Shown here: positions 1 to 9,293 of the stretch, piece after piece
Position numbering within the stretch: the first letter of the stretch is position 1
Layout of the letters: every line of letters begins with the position of its first letter
Notes under the pieces: model-generated
The model's database searches: none
Told to the model about the DNA's origin: nothing
What the model saw: the letters and a program-made list of their open reading frames with translations, nothing else
Made by a program: the position numbers and the translations under genes
Assembly (NCBI GenBank): GCA_021813195.1
Contig: JAKALI010000014.1
Coordinates: 1-21,216, forward strand
Length of the DNA: 21,216 nucleotides
Source: Pseudomonadota bacterium
GTDB lineage: Bacteria; Pseudomonadota; Alphaproteobacteria; Rhizobiales; Hyphomicrobiaceae
Direction of reading: 5' to 3'

Positions 1-2013
1 GCGTTCCGCAAGACCCTTGTCACGGGCTGAGACGATGAGAGCCGCGAGTTTGCCGAAGGGTGGCAGCATCCCGCGCTGACGTTGCTCGATCTCCCGCGCG
101 AGAAACATCTCGCGATCCCCGCTGATAATGGCTTGCATGACGGGGTGGTCGCTCAAGTGTGTCTGAATGAGACCCGTGCCTCGGGCGAATGCGCGACCTG
201 CGCGCCCCGTCACTTGATGCAAGAGCTGAAACGTCCGCTCGCCCGCACGCGGGTCTGCACCCATCGCAAGGCCGAGGTCGCCGTCGACAACGCCAACAAG
301 GGACAAATTCGGGAAGTTGTGACCCTTGGCGACGATCTGCGTGCCGATAATGATGTCCGCTTCACCGGCTTCGATGCGGTCGATCACTGCGCGCATCTCT
401 TGCAAACCGGGCACGAGATCTGAAGACAACAGCGCGATGCGGGCTTCAGGAAACCGCTCTCGCACTTCCTCAGCGACGCGTTCGACGCCCGGACCGCAGG
501 CCACGAGCGATCCTTCCGCCTCGCACTTCGGACACCGCAGCGGAATGGGCGTCGTGAAGCCGCAGTGATGACAGTTGAGCCGGTTGCGAAAGCGATGTTC
601 GACGAGCCACGCGGTGCACTGCGGGCACTCGAAGCGATGGCCGCACTTGCGGCACAGTGTGAGCGGCGCATATCCGCGTCGGTTGAGAAACAACAGGGAT
701 TGACGCGATTGTGTGAGTGTTTCCGTGAGCGCTGTGACAAGCGGTGGCGATAGCCAGCGGCCGGACTCCGGTGGCTGCGTCTTCAGGTCGATTGCTGTAA
801 CCACTGGCATATCTACGCCTGAGAAACGACCCGGCAGAATGAGATGGCGGTAGCGCCCGCCGCGCGCATTGACCTGGCTTTCAATCGACGGGGTGGCGGA
901 GGCCAACACCACGGGGAAGTTGCCGATATGGCCTCGCACAACGCTCACGTCGCGGGCTTGATAGGGAACGCGGTCATCCTGTTTGAAGCCGGCGTCGTGC
1001 TCCTCGTCGACCACGACAAGACCCAGATTGACGAAGGGAAGAAAAAGCGCGCTGCGGGCACCGACGACGACGCGCGCCTCTCCGGTCGCAACTGCGCGCC
1101 AGGTGCGGCCGCGCTCGGTGCCATTGAGCGCGGAATGCCATTCCACTGGGGGTGCCGCAAATCGCTGCTTGAAACGCTCCATGAATTGAGACGTGAGCGC
1201 GATCTCGGGGAGCATGATCAGGGCCTGCCGCCCCCTCCTCAGGGTCTGAGCCACGGCCTCGAAATAGACTTCGGTCTTGCCCGAACCCGTCACACCGTCG
1301 AGTAGCGAAACGGAAAAGCACGCGGCGTCGACTGCAGAGCGCAGCGCATGCACGGCGCGCTCCTGATCGGCACTGAATTCCGGCTGCGCCGCGTCGGGGT
1401 TGGGCTCGAGCCACCCACGCGGCGGGATTGCGACCTCGATCAGTTGCCCTGCAGCGACGAGGCCATCGATCACCGCGGTCGAGCAACCGGCGAGCTCGGC
1501 CAAGGCCGACTTCGCCCGGATCTGGCGATCCGACGCTAGTTCCAACACCCGCGCTCGCGCCGGCGTTATCCGTTCGGGCGCGGCCGCTCCGGCTGCAACC
1601 TGCACACCCATGCGCACGCGCTCGGGCTCAAACGCGGCTTGCGCGCTCATCATCATGCGCACGACCATGCCGAGCGGCGCGAGCGTATAGCTGGCCACCC
1701 ACTCGGCCAAACGCCGCGAGGCCTCCGGCAGCGGCGGCACATCGAGACGCTGGACTATCGTCTTGAGCTTTCGGCCCCGGGCCTGCGAAGAGGGCGCGGC
1801 GGGGCCGATGGGGCGATCCCACACCACACCGATGCGAGCCTGGTTGCCAAAGGGCACCTCCACGAAGGACCCGGGCTCGAGGTGCTCCAGACCCCCCGCG
1901 AGATAGTCGTACGTCTGATCGAGTGCGACCGGCAGCAGCACGGGGAGCGTCCCGCCACTGCCTTTCGCGCCATCCGGCAAATCGTCCAAAAGGCTATCCA
2001 AAAGCCCTGCCAT
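1..2013 (-). CDS. priA: Primosomal replication restart helicase PriA (partial, C-terminus beyond left edge)
   Basis: PriA is a superfamily 2 3'-to-5' DNA helicase that recognises abandoned replication forks and starts reloading of DnaB. The reverse strand reads without a stop from an ATG at 2011-2013 to the window edge, giving 671 codons; E. coli PriA has 732, so roughly 60 residues are missing. The N-terminal DNA-binding part carries LLPVALDQTYDYLAGG. Walker A (DGVTGSGKTEVY) lies near residue 240, the Walker B DEEH at 997-1008 (near residue 335), and the zinc-binding cysteine pairs (CRKCGHRFECPQC and later CHHCG, CPKC) near residues 455-500. I chose the start because it directly precedes the conserved N-terminus; no strong ribosome binding site is visible. 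It diverges from the transaldolase gene across about 100 bp. Confidence 0.96.
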   Translation of the reverse strand, partial: MAGLLDSLLDDLPDGAKGSGGTLPVLLPVALDQTYDYLAGGLEHLEPGSFVEVPFGNQARIGVVWDRPIGPAAPSSQARGRKLKTIVQRLDVPPLPEASRRLAEWVASYTLAPLGMVVRMMMSAQAAFEPERVRMGVQVAAGAAAPERITPARARVLELASDRQIRAKSALAELAGCSTAVIDGLVAAGQLIEVAIPPRGWLEPNPDAAQPEFSADQERAVHALRSAVDAACFSVSLLDGVTGSGKTEVYFEAVAQTLRRGRQALIMLPEIALTSQFMERFKQRFAAPPVEWHSALNGTERGRTWRAVATGEARVVVGARSALFLPFVNLGLVVVDEEHDAGFKQDDRVPYQARDVSVVRGHIGNFPVVLASATPSIESQVNARGGRYRHLILPGRFSGVDMPVVTAIDLKTQPPESGRWLSPPLVTALTETLTQSRQSLLFLNRRGYAPLTLCRKCGHRFECPQCTAWLVEHRFRNRLNCHHCGFTTPIPLRCPKCEAEGSLVACGPGVERVAEEVRERFPEARIALLSSDLVPGLQEMRAVIDRIEAGEADIIIGTQIVAKGHNFPNLSLVGVVDGDLGLAMGADPRAGERTFQLLHQVTGRAGRAFARGTGLIQTHLSDHPVMQAIISGDREMFLAREIEQRQRGMLPPFGKLAALIVSARDKGLAER

Positions 2014-2113
2014 CGGATTAGAAGCTGTGAGGCTTCGATTGAGGCCCACCTGGGCGGGCCGCACCTGATCACCGGCTCGTTCTCAACACATCACAAATCA
2101 GGAGCCGGGACGC

Positions 2114-2770
2114 ATGAAATTCTTCGTCGATACTGCCGATGTGGGCGAGATCAAGGAACTCGCAGCGACCGGCCTACTCGACGGCGTGACGACGAACCCC
2201 TCCCTCATCGCCAAGAGCGGCAGGGATTTCAAGGAGGTGGTGGCGGAGATCTGCACCATTGTCCCGGGGCCGGTATCGGCGGAAGTCGCGGCCACAGACT
2301 TCGCCGGCATGATCCGCGAGGCTGAAGTCCTGCGCAAGATCGCCAACAACGTCACCATCAAGGTGCCCTTGACCCTCGACGGGCTCAAAGCCTGCAAGGC
2401 GCTCAGCTCCGAGGGGACCATGGTCAATGTGACGTTGTGCTTCTCAGCCAATCAGGCGCTGCTGGCCGCCAAAGCAGGCGCGACGTTCGTGTCGCCGTTC
2501 ATCGGCCGCCTCGACGACATCGGGCTCAATGGTATGGATCTCATCCGCGAGATCCGCGCCATTTACGACAACTATCAGGACTTGCAGACCGACATCCTCG
2601 CCGCCTCGATTCGTACGGTCAATCATGTCAAAGAAGCCGCCATCATCGGTGCCGACGTGGCGACGATCCCGCCCGCCATTCTGCGGGCACTGGTCAAGCA
2701 TCCCCTTACGGACGCCGGTCTTGCCGCATTCATTTCCGATTGGAAGAAGACCGGCCAGTCGATCGTGTGA
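2114..2770 (+). CDS. tal: Transaldolase, small FSA/TalC-type (MipB family)
   Basis: This 218-residue single-domain TIM barrel belongs to the short transaldolase / fructose-6-phosphate aldolase family. It is expected to move a dihydroxyacetone unit between sugar phosphates in the non-oxidative pentose phosphate pathway. The Schiff-base lysine is K83 in TIKVPLT, and the conserved aspartate is D6 in FVDTAD. Two diagnostic positions look like transaldolase rather than FSA: E57 (VSAEVAAT), where E. coli FSA has Gln59, and F129 (VSPFIGR), where FSA has Tyr131. Databases often label such genes fsa, so the name alone is unreliable. A CAGGAG ribosome binding site (2099-2104) lies 9 bases before the ATG. 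The gene is monocistronic and faces the HU gene. Confidence 0.95.
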   Translation: MKFFVDTADVGEIKELAATGLLDGVTTNPSLIAKSGRDFKEVVAEICTIVPGPVSAEVAATDFAGMIREAEVLRKIANNVTIKVPLTLDGLKACKALSSEGTMVNVTLCFSANQALLAAKAGATFVSPFIGRLDDIGLNGMDLIREIRAIYDNYQDLQTDILAASIRTVNHVKEAAIIGADVATIPPAILRALVKHPLTDAGLAAFISDWKKTGQSIV

Positions 2771-2825
2771 AATCAGCGGCCATAATTCGTACGAAGGCCC
2801 CGAGGCTGTCTGCGATGCGGCGATG

Positions 2826-2857
2826 AAATAAAAAGGACCCGCGCGGCGGCGCGGGTC
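2826..2857 (-). terminator. Rho-independent terminator of the HU gene
   Basis: A perfect 9-bp stem (2836-2844 with 2849-2857) closes a GGCG loop. Read on the minus strand it is followed by C-TTTTT-A-TTT (2835-2826), a classic U-tract. It lies 30 bp past the stop of the minus-strand HU gene. The plus strand has no T-run after the stem, so it should act mainly for HU, although it may also limit read-through from the transaldolase gene. Confidence 0.85.
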
Positions 2858-2887
2858 TAGCGTTGATCACGTGCACTCCCGCAAGGA

Positions 2888-3202
2888 TCAAACGGCTTCC
2901 TTGAGCTCCTTGGCCGCGCGGAACGCAACCTTCTTGGAAGCCTTGATCTTGATCTGCTCGCCGGTGGCGGGATTGCGCCCGACGCGGGCCGGGCGCTTGC
3001 GGACCTGCAGAACGCCGAGACCGCCGATGCGGATACGGTCGCCTTTTTTGAGGTGCTTGGTGATCATGACCACCAGCTCCTCCAGCATCGCCTGCGCTTG
3101 CTTTTTGGGAACCTCATGGTTCTCGGCCAGCGAAGCACTCAGTTGACGGAGCGTGATCGTGTTGGGTTTGGCGGCTGCCTTGGCAGCAACGGCTTTGGCC
3201 AT
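2888..3202 (-). CDS. HU/IHF-family DNA-binding protein with short Ala/Lys N-terminal extension
   Basis: This is a nucleoid-associated histone-like protein that bends and compacts DNA, probably as a dimer. The 104-residue product starts MAKAVAAKAAAK, an Ala/Lys-rich leader of about 15 residues before the usual HU fold, so it is a little longer than the 90-residue classical HU. The DNA-binding beta-arm region contains RKRPARVGRNPATGE, the family signature. The reading frame continues upstream to 3358, but the start at 3202 fits the family, and GAGGG (3213-3217, minus strand) provides a ribosome binding site. A strong intrinsic terminator follows. I cannot tell from sequence alone whether it forms a homodimer or pairs with another HU subunit. 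Confidence 0.93.
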   Translation of the reverse strand: MAKAVAAKAAAKPNTITLRQLSASLAENHEVPKKQAQAMLEELVVMITKHLKKGDRIRIGGLGVLQVRKRPARVGRNPATGEQIKIKASKKVAFRAAKELKEAV

Positions 3203-3439
3203 GGAAGTAGGATCCCTCGATGAGATTGTGATGACGGGCGAACCTGAAACGTTATGTGAAGCAACGGCGCGGGCGGCATGATCTCGCAGACGATTTGGTG
3301 CAGATGCTGACATCTGCGCTACGCTTGCGCACGCAACGGCGACGCCCGAAGCCGCCACGGTTCATCCCCGCAGTCAAAGTACCGAGCTTTGCCTCGAATG
3401 CAATGCGCTTCGCACGGCAAATAACTCGAAAACCCCCGA

Positions 3440-3485
3440 AAAATGCGCGATTTTTGCTACACGGGCCCGAAAATCCGCGCATTTT
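3440..3485. repeat. Perfect 10-bp inverted repeat, AAAATGCGCG arms
   Basis: AAAATGCGCG (3440-3449) is exactly repeated in inverse orientation as CGCGCATTTT (3476-3485), with a 26-bp spacer. It is located about 240-280 bp upstream of the HU start and about 165 bp upstream of the preferred xerC start. It could be a protein-binding site or a stem in a leader transcript; which one is not decidable here. Confidence 0.6.
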
Positions 3486-3491
3486 CGCGAC

Positions 3492-3513
3492 ATCGCCGCC
3501 GGGAACCGGCGAT
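3492..3513. repeat. Short hairpin ATCGCCG / CGGCGAT followed by T-rich tract
   Basis: A 7-bp stem (3492-3498 with 3507-3513) with an 8-nt loop is followed on the plus strand by TTTC and then, after AGGCC, TTTTT. It resembles a weak terminator but no plus-strand gene ends nearby, which leaves a small RNA end or a fortuitous hairpin as options. Confidence 0.35.
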
Positions 3514-3648
3514 TTTCAGGCCTTTTTCCCGTGGAATTGAAGGCCAACCCGCGGGTCCGTGCGTAGCCGTAATGATTCGTTAACCAGATCACGACGAGGC
3601 TGGGACGCCGAGCAGCGGCCGTCCTTCGAGAACCGAGCCCGACCCACG

Positions 3649-4629
3649 ATGCGACCTGATCCGTCACACACTGACCACCCAACTACTGGCTTGGAAGCCT
3701 CGGGGCAACTTGCTTTCGCCGACGACTTGGCTGTCGCCTACCGGGCGTGGCGCTCTCACCTAGCCGACGAGCGCGGGGCAGCCGTTGCAACGTGTAACGC
3801 CTATGAGCGCGACCTCGGGCAATTACTCCAATTTCTTGCGCGAAACTTGGGCCGCCCCGTCAGCCTTGCCGACCTGAGGCTTGTGAGCCTCAGGCAGTTG
3901 CGCATCTTTCTCAGCGACCGTCGGCGGCAAGGGGTCCAGAGCCGATCCCTTGCACGAAGCATCTCAGCCCTGCGCACGTTCTTCGCTTGGCTCAGCGACC
4001 GCCACGGCATCGAGAACGTCGCAATCCAACGCTTGGCACGGCCCAAGGTCCCCCGATCGCTGCCGCGGCCGATGACGATCGATAAGGCCAGCGCGGCGGT
4101 TCATGCCGCGAGTGACACGGAAATTCCCTGGATTGGCGCCCGCGACGCCGCTGTATTACTCTTGCTCTATGGCTCAGGCCTGCGGATTGCCGAGGCCCTG
4201 TCCATCACACTGCGAGATGCACCCGTCGCCGGACGGGATATTCTGCGCATCACGGGCAAAGGAGACAAAGAGCGGCTCGTCCCCGTGCTGCCAGTGACAC
4301 AGCGCGCCGTCGGCCGGTATCTGGCTTTTTGCCCGTTCAAACTGGAAAGCGATCAACCCATTTTTCGGGGCGCGAAAGGCGGGCCGCTTTCGCCACGCAT
4401 CGTCCAGCTCACACTTGTTCGGCTACGCGAGCAACTTGCTTTGCCTGAAACCGCAACCCCGCATGCCTTGCGCCATTCGTTCGCAACGCACTTGCTTGCG
4501 GCAGGTGCTGATTTGCGTCAAATCCAGGAATTGCTCGGCCACGCCTCACTCTCGACGACGCAAGTTTACACCGAGGTCGATCGTGATCACGTGCTTGAGG
4601 CCTATGAACGCGCCCACCCGCGTGCTTAA
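3649..4629 (+). CDS. xerC: Tyrosine recombinase XerC
   Basis: XerC is the chromosome-dimer resolution recombinase that acts with XerD at dif under FtsK control. Starting at the ATG at 3649 the product has 326 residues. The N-terminal core-binding (SAM-like) domain covers roughly residues 25-130. The catalytic domain shows all expected residues: R179 in SGLRIAEAL, K204 in ITGKGDKER, H272 and R275 in HALRHSFATH, H298 in LLGHASL and the nucleophile Y307 in TTQVYTEVD. The frame is also open back to a GTG at 3559 (356 residues), but that adds an arginine-rich tail atypical of the family. XerC rather than XerD or a phage integrase is inferred from the overall sequence style and the housekeeping neighbours. 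No att repeats flank the gene. It converges with the DUF2177 gene, with a 16-bp gap. Confidence 0.92.
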   Translation: MRPDPSHTDHPTTGLEASGQLAFADDLAVAYRAWRSHLADERGAAVATCNAYERDLGQLLQFLARNLGRPVSLADLRLVSLRQLRIFLSDRRRQGVQSRSLARSISALRTFFAWLSDRHGIENVAIQRLARPKVPRSLPRPMTIDKASAAVHAASDTEIPWIGARDAAVLLLLYGSGLRIAEALSITLRDAPVAGRDILRITGKGDKERLVPVLPVTQRAVGRYLAFCPFKLESDQPIFRGAKGGPLSPRIVQLTLVRLREQLALPETATPHALRHSFATHLLAAGADLRQIQELLGHASLSTTQVYTEVDRDHVLEAYERAHPRA

Positions 4630-4645
4630 GCGTCCTACGGATTGA

Positions 4646-5050
4646 CTAGCTTGCCTCAACACGCAAGGCCACGGCGCAGGCCGCCGCCGCCACACAGGCT
4701 GTCAGCACAGCACCCCAGATCATGTCCACGATCGCAATACGCACCGAATAATCGCGGATGACGGCGAGTGAAGTCAGATCGTATGTCGCATAGCACAGGA
4801 AGCCCAGAAGGGCGCCGAGCACGGCGGCGTGACCGACGCTGCCCGCCTCAATTCCCGGTTTGACGGCGAAAAACAATACGCCGGCAAGATAGATTGCGTA
4901 AAACGCCGCGGCAGCGGGGATATTGACGTTGTCGGCGAGGAGCGAGCCCATTTCACTCTTGTAGAAGCCATGTGCCACGTAGCCGAGCCAGATGAGGTCG
5001 AGCACGACAAACGTCACGGCGGCGGCTAAGTATGCGATCAGCCAAGTCAT
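4646..5050 (-). CDS. DUF2177-family integral membrane protein
   Basis: Function is unknown. The 134-residue product (start at 5050, MTWLIAYLAAAVTF) is strongly hydrophobic with about four transmembrane segments. It has the conserved features I associate with DUF2177: an LDLIWLG segment in the first helix, a FYKSEMGSLLA stretch, a YATYDLTSLA segment, and a VDMIWGAVLT segment in the last helix. The frame extends upstream to 5137, and another ATG lies at 5062, but the residues before 5050 are polar and basic and do not look like family sequence. It lies 96 bp downstream of asd on the same strand and may be read through from it, though no functional link to lysine or threonine synthesis is apparent. 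Confidence 0.8.
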   Translation of the reverse strand: MTWLIAYLAAAVTFVVLDLIWLGYVAHGFYKSEMGSLLADNVNIPAAAAFYAIYLAGVLFFAVKPGIEAGSVGHAAVLGALLGFLCYATYDLTSLAVIRDYSVRIAIVDMIWGAVLTACVAAAACAVALRVEAS

Positions 5051-5146
5051 CGGACGCCCCATCAGACACGAATCTCGGCCTCGTTCCAGAGATGCCTCTT
5101 GTACGCGACATGACCGTCCATGGATCGCGAGAGCCAACAGCGCCGG

Positions 5147-6172
5147 TCAAGCCGCCTTTAGCAAGCGCTGCTCGATCATCGATTCGGCGATCTGGACCGC
5201 ATTCAACGCAGCGCCCTTCAACAGATTGTCCGAGACGATCCACATGGCGAGGCCATTCTCGACCGTGGTGTCCTCGCGGATGCGTGACACATAGGTTGCA
5301 AACTCACCGGCTGCCTCGACGGGCGTCGCATAGCCGCCGGGCTCGCGCTTATCGACGACGAGGATACCCGGCGCCTCCCGCAGAATCTCGCGCGCTTCGT
5401 CCGCCGAGATCGGCTTTTCGAATTCGACATTCACCGACTCGGAGTGGCCGACGAAGACTGGCACGCGCACACACGTTGCCGTGACCTTGATTCGTGGATC
5501 AAGAATCTTCTTGGTCTCCGCCAACATCTTCCATTCCTCTTTCGTGTAGCCGTCCTCCATGAAGACGTCGATGTGAGGAATGCAGTTAAATGCGATCTGC
5601 TTGGGAAATTTCTGCGGCTCGTAGTCGGTGCCAGGCACGTATTTCGCCTTCGTCTGATGCCACAGCTCGTCCATCGCTTCCTTGCCGGCCCCGGACACGG
5701 ACTGGTACGTCGACACGACGACGCGCTGGATGTTGGCCACGTCGTGCAAAGGTTTGAGCGCCACGACCATTTGCGCGGTCGAGCAGTTGGGATTGGCGAT
5801 GATGTTCTTTTTCGTATAGCCGCGGATAGCCTCCGCATTCACCTCAGGAACGACAAGCGGCACGTCCTGATCGTAGCGCCAGCAGGAGGAGTTATCGATG
5901 ACAATACATCCGGCCGAACCAATTCGTGGCGCCCACTCGCGCGCCACACCGGATCCCGCCGACATGAGGCAAATATCGGCCTTCGAAAAATCGAAAGTCT
6001 CGAGGTCGTGGCACTTCAGGGTCTTATCCCCGAACGACACTTCTGTTCCGATCGACCGTCGCGAGGCGACCGCCCAGATCTCGCTCACCGGGAAATGACG
6101 CTCGACAAGCACTTTCATCATTTCGCGCCCCACATTGCCTGTGGCGCCGACAACGGCAATTCTGTAGCCCAT
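5147..6172 (-). CDS. asd: Aspartate-semialdehyde dehydrogenase
   Basis: Asd reduces aspartyl-4-phosphate to aspartate-4-semialdehyde with NADPH, the branch point to lysine/diaminopimelate, threonine and methionine. The 341-residue length is normal. The N-terminal nucleotide-binding motif is VVGATGNVGREM (residues 7-18). The nucleophile is C130 in NPNCST, and the substrate-binding arginine and catalytic histidine are R236 and H243 in CVRVPVFVGHSE. GAGGG on the minus strand (6183-6187) sits about 9-10 bases before the ATG and supports the start. The DUF2177 gene follows on the same strand. Confidence 0.97.
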   Translation of the reverse strand: MGYRIAVVGATGNVGREMMKVLVERHFPVSEIWAVASRRSIGTEVSFGDKTLKCHDLETFDFSKADICLMSAGSGVAREWAPRIGSAGCIVIDNSSCWRYDQDVPLVVPEVNAEAIRGYTKKNIIANPNCSTAQMVVALKPLHDVANIQRVVVSTYQSVSGAGKEAMDELWHQTKAKYVPGTDYEPQKFPKQIAFNCIPHIDVFMEDGYTKEEWKMLAETKKILDPRIKVTATCVRVPVFVGHSESVNVEFEKPISADEAREILREAPGILVVDKREPGGYATPVEAAGEFATYVSRIREDTTVENGLAMWIVSDNLLKGAALNAVQIAESMIEQRLLKAA

Positions 6173-6196
6173 CTAATTAAGCCCTCGATGTGCGGC

Positions 6197-6234
6197 CTGG
6201 ACCCCACGGCGAACGTGCACCGGCTGCGGTCCAG
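6197..6234. repeat. Inverted repeat CTGGACC / GGTCCAG upstream of asd
   Basis: Seven-base arms (6197-6203 and 6228-6234) lie 25-62 bases before the asd start, with partial extra complementarity inside. It could be a leader stem or an operator. Evidence is only the symmetry. Confidence 0.35.
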
Positions 6235-6360
6235 GAATTGTTCGCGATCCCCTTACGCGGGCACTCAGGTCCGTGCAAGTTCGCCAAAGGCCCAGCTGCG
6301 CCATCCGCTCAATCGGTCGCATCGCAGGAAACTGCATCGCTGGCCCCGAGCAGGCGCAGA

Positions 6361-6930
6361 TCAGCTCGGCAGCGGGCCAAGATAAGTGAGCTTCACGTCG
6401 ACCGGTTTGCCGGCAACATCAATGGTCGCCGTGGCGACCGGAGCCGCTCGCTCCAACGAGGCGACGATATCGAGATTTGCGCCGTCAGGGCCGCCCACAA
6501 ATCCGGTCACGAGTTCCCCGCCGGGCGGAACCTTCACGCGAACATGAAACAGGTTCGATTGCTGGGCGGGATCGTAGTGATAGCTGCCCTCGAAGACCGC
6601 GCCGAACCGATCCGACCCGATAATGCGCCCCGACCTGAGGACGGCAAGGGCGTCCCCGCCACTCTCAGCGCTCGCCCCGTTGAGGGCATAGCTGAAGGTA
6701 TACACGCCCTCGTCAAATGACTTCTTGCGCCCATCGAGGCGCGCGAACTCAGCGGCGAGGACGTCTGGCCCCGCCGCCTGCAAGACGCGCAAATAAGCGG
6801 CTACGGGACCCGGCAGTGCAACCTCGCCGGTCGCCCACAAACTGACGGTGCGCGGGCTGACATCGATGAGGCGCGCAAGCTCGATCTGTTTCAGCCCCAA
6901 TCGCTCCAGAGCTTGCTTTAATCCAACCAT
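6361..6930 (-). CDS. Helix-turn-helix regulator with GrlR-like C-terminal domain
   Basis: The 189-residue product has two parts. Residues 4-50 form a Cro/CI-type helix-turn-helix (LKQIELARLIDVSPRTVSLW), so it probably binds DNA. Residues 73-187 are beta-rich and follow the pattern of GrlR-type proteins: EGVYTFSY, then a GGDALAV strand, SGRIIGSDRFGAVFEGSY, and regularly spaced strands to the end. GrlR itself is a small calycin-like barrel that represses type III secretion in enteropathogenic E. coli, but no secretion genes are present here, so only the fold is proposed. A natural reading is a one-component regulator whose barrel senses a ligand or binds a partner protein. An AT-rich promoter with a perfect inverted repeat sits immediately upstream. 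Domain assignment is by recognition only. Confidence 0.72.
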   Translation of the reverse strand: MVGLKQALERLGLKQIELARLIDVSPRTVSLWATGEVALPGPVAAYLRVLQAAGPDVLAAEFARLDGRKKSFDEGVYTFSYALNGASAESGGDALAVLRSGRIIGSDRFGAVFEGSYHYDPAQQSNLFHVRVKVPPGGELVTGFVGGPDGANLDIVASLERAAPVATATIDVAGKPVDVKLTYLGPLPS

Positions 6931-6938
6931 GGCTCCCG

Positions 6939-6975
6939 AATAGATTAAAATGCTAAACTACTAATATAATCTATT
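6939..6975. promoter_or_regulatory. Perfect 9-bp inverted repeat, candidate operator of the HTH-GrlR gene
   Basis: AATAGATTA (6939-6947) and TAATCTATT (6967-6975) are exact inverse complements separated by 19 bp. The element begins 8 bp before the ATG of the minus-strand regulator and occupies its core promoter region. Its position and symmetry suggest autoregulation by the dimeric HTH protein; this is inferred. Confidence 0.55.
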
Positions 6976-6977
6976 TT

Positions 6978-7000
6978 TGGAAAACTTCCACAATCTGGAA
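6978..7000. promoter_or_regulatory. Alternating TGGAA / TTCCA half-sites
   Basis: TGGAA (6978-6982), TTCCA (6986-6990) and TGGAA (6996-7000) form two overlapping small inverted repeats next to the larger operator-like repeat. They may be additional regulator half-sites, but each is only 5 bp long. Confidence 0.3.
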
Positions 7001-7105
7001 TATGTCATGTTCAAACCCTGAGCCTGTCCGTCTTTGCGCCGGAGAGCGTCACAGAATCCCCAGCCACCGCCCAGCCCACCGGCCGCGCTTGTGCTTCTGT
7101 TCGAG

Positions 7106-7114
7106 TTATCCACA
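7106..7114 (+). promoter_or_regulatory. Consensus DnaA box TTATCCACA
   Basis: An exact match to the strongest DnaA 9-mer occurs once in this intergenic region. No cluster of boxes, AT-rich unwinding region or dnaA/hemE/parAB neighbours are present, so it is not an origin. It could be a titration or regulatory site, or chance. Confidence 0.3.
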
Positions 7115-7289
7115 GCCGACTTAGACTCGCTTGGAATGAAAGCCCGAACGCCGCGTTCTCTTGGCAGCGGCGGACACGACGACCGGCGTTGCCGGCCCCC
7201 GGGTCTTGCGTACCGGTATCGGTCCAAGTTCGTGCCGCGCGTTGCTGCGTCCTGGAAGTTGCGCGTAGGCCTCGACGCAGCCAAATCGC

Positions 7290-7317
7290 GGGGGCGGATC
7301 GGCAAAGATCCGCTCCC
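7290..7317. repeat. Strong GC-rich hairpin upstream of prfC
   Basis: An 11-bp stem including one G-T pair (7290-7300 with 7307-7317) closes a GGCAAA loop, about 165 bp upstream of the prfC start. No T-run follows on the plus strand, so it is not a standard terminator. It may belong to a long prfC leader or to an unrecognised small RNA. Confidence 0.4.
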
Positions 7318-7482
7318 GTTCGATCCGCGGTCGCTGGAGCTAAATGGATCGCAATGCCGCGGGCATCACCGCAGATGGTGACCCGCTCCAACGAACCAGC
7401 TATAGGGAGGCTGACCTCTGCGCCGCCGGCGCAATAGGCCTGATCTTTACCTGAATGGCCAACGCGGTCTGTAATTCTCTCG

Positions 7483-9129
<1,647 letters not shown>

Positions 9130-9293
9130 GACATGCGGCTGCGGCGAACGCGCACGTCTTTCACAGTGCTGGCAACTTCGCCTCGGAATGGCTACGATCT
9201 TTCCCCAGGACCACGGCCGGATCACACGAACCCGCGGGCCGAAATTAAGGCGAGCCCTGATTTCGGTTTTCGCATCAGAAAAGGACGACGATC

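Larger units (their letters stand above)
3203..3648. other. Non-coding region between the HU gene and xerC
   Basis: About 445 bp with no convincing gene. It should carry the HU promoter on the minus strand and the xerC promoter on the plus strand. Possible short ORFs have no ribosome binding site and arginine-rich, unstructured translations. The xerC frame is open back to a GTG at 3559, so part of it could be coding. The notable content is two inverted repeats between 3440 and 3513, listed separately. Confidence 0.6.
6931..7482. other. Non-coding region between the HTH-GrlR gene and prfC
   Basis: About 550 bp without a convincing gene. The first 80 bp are AT-rich and hold the promoter and operator-like repeats of the minus-strand regulator. 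The remainder is GC-rich, with a single consensus DnaA box at 7106-7114 and a strong hairpin at 7290-7317. A 193-codon minus-strand ORF (7011-7592) overlaps prfC, has no ribosome binding site and no recognisable sequence, and I judge it spurious. The prfC promoter must lie here, but I cannot place it. Confidence 0.6.

Noticed and set aside
3649..4629. Integrase of a genomic island
   Set aside because: No tRNA, att repeats or mobile genes nearby; the sequence and neighbours fit housekeeping XerC.
5444..6385. 313-codon plus-strand ORF opposite asd
   Set aside because: Histidine- and arginine-rich translation antisense to an intact asd; shadow ORF.
7106..7114. Replication origin
   Set aside because: Only one DnaA box, and no AT-rich unwinding region or origin-linked genes.
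7311..7332. tRNA T-arm-like GTTCGATCC
   Set aside because: Flanking bases cannot form the T stem and no acceptor, D or anticodon arms are present.
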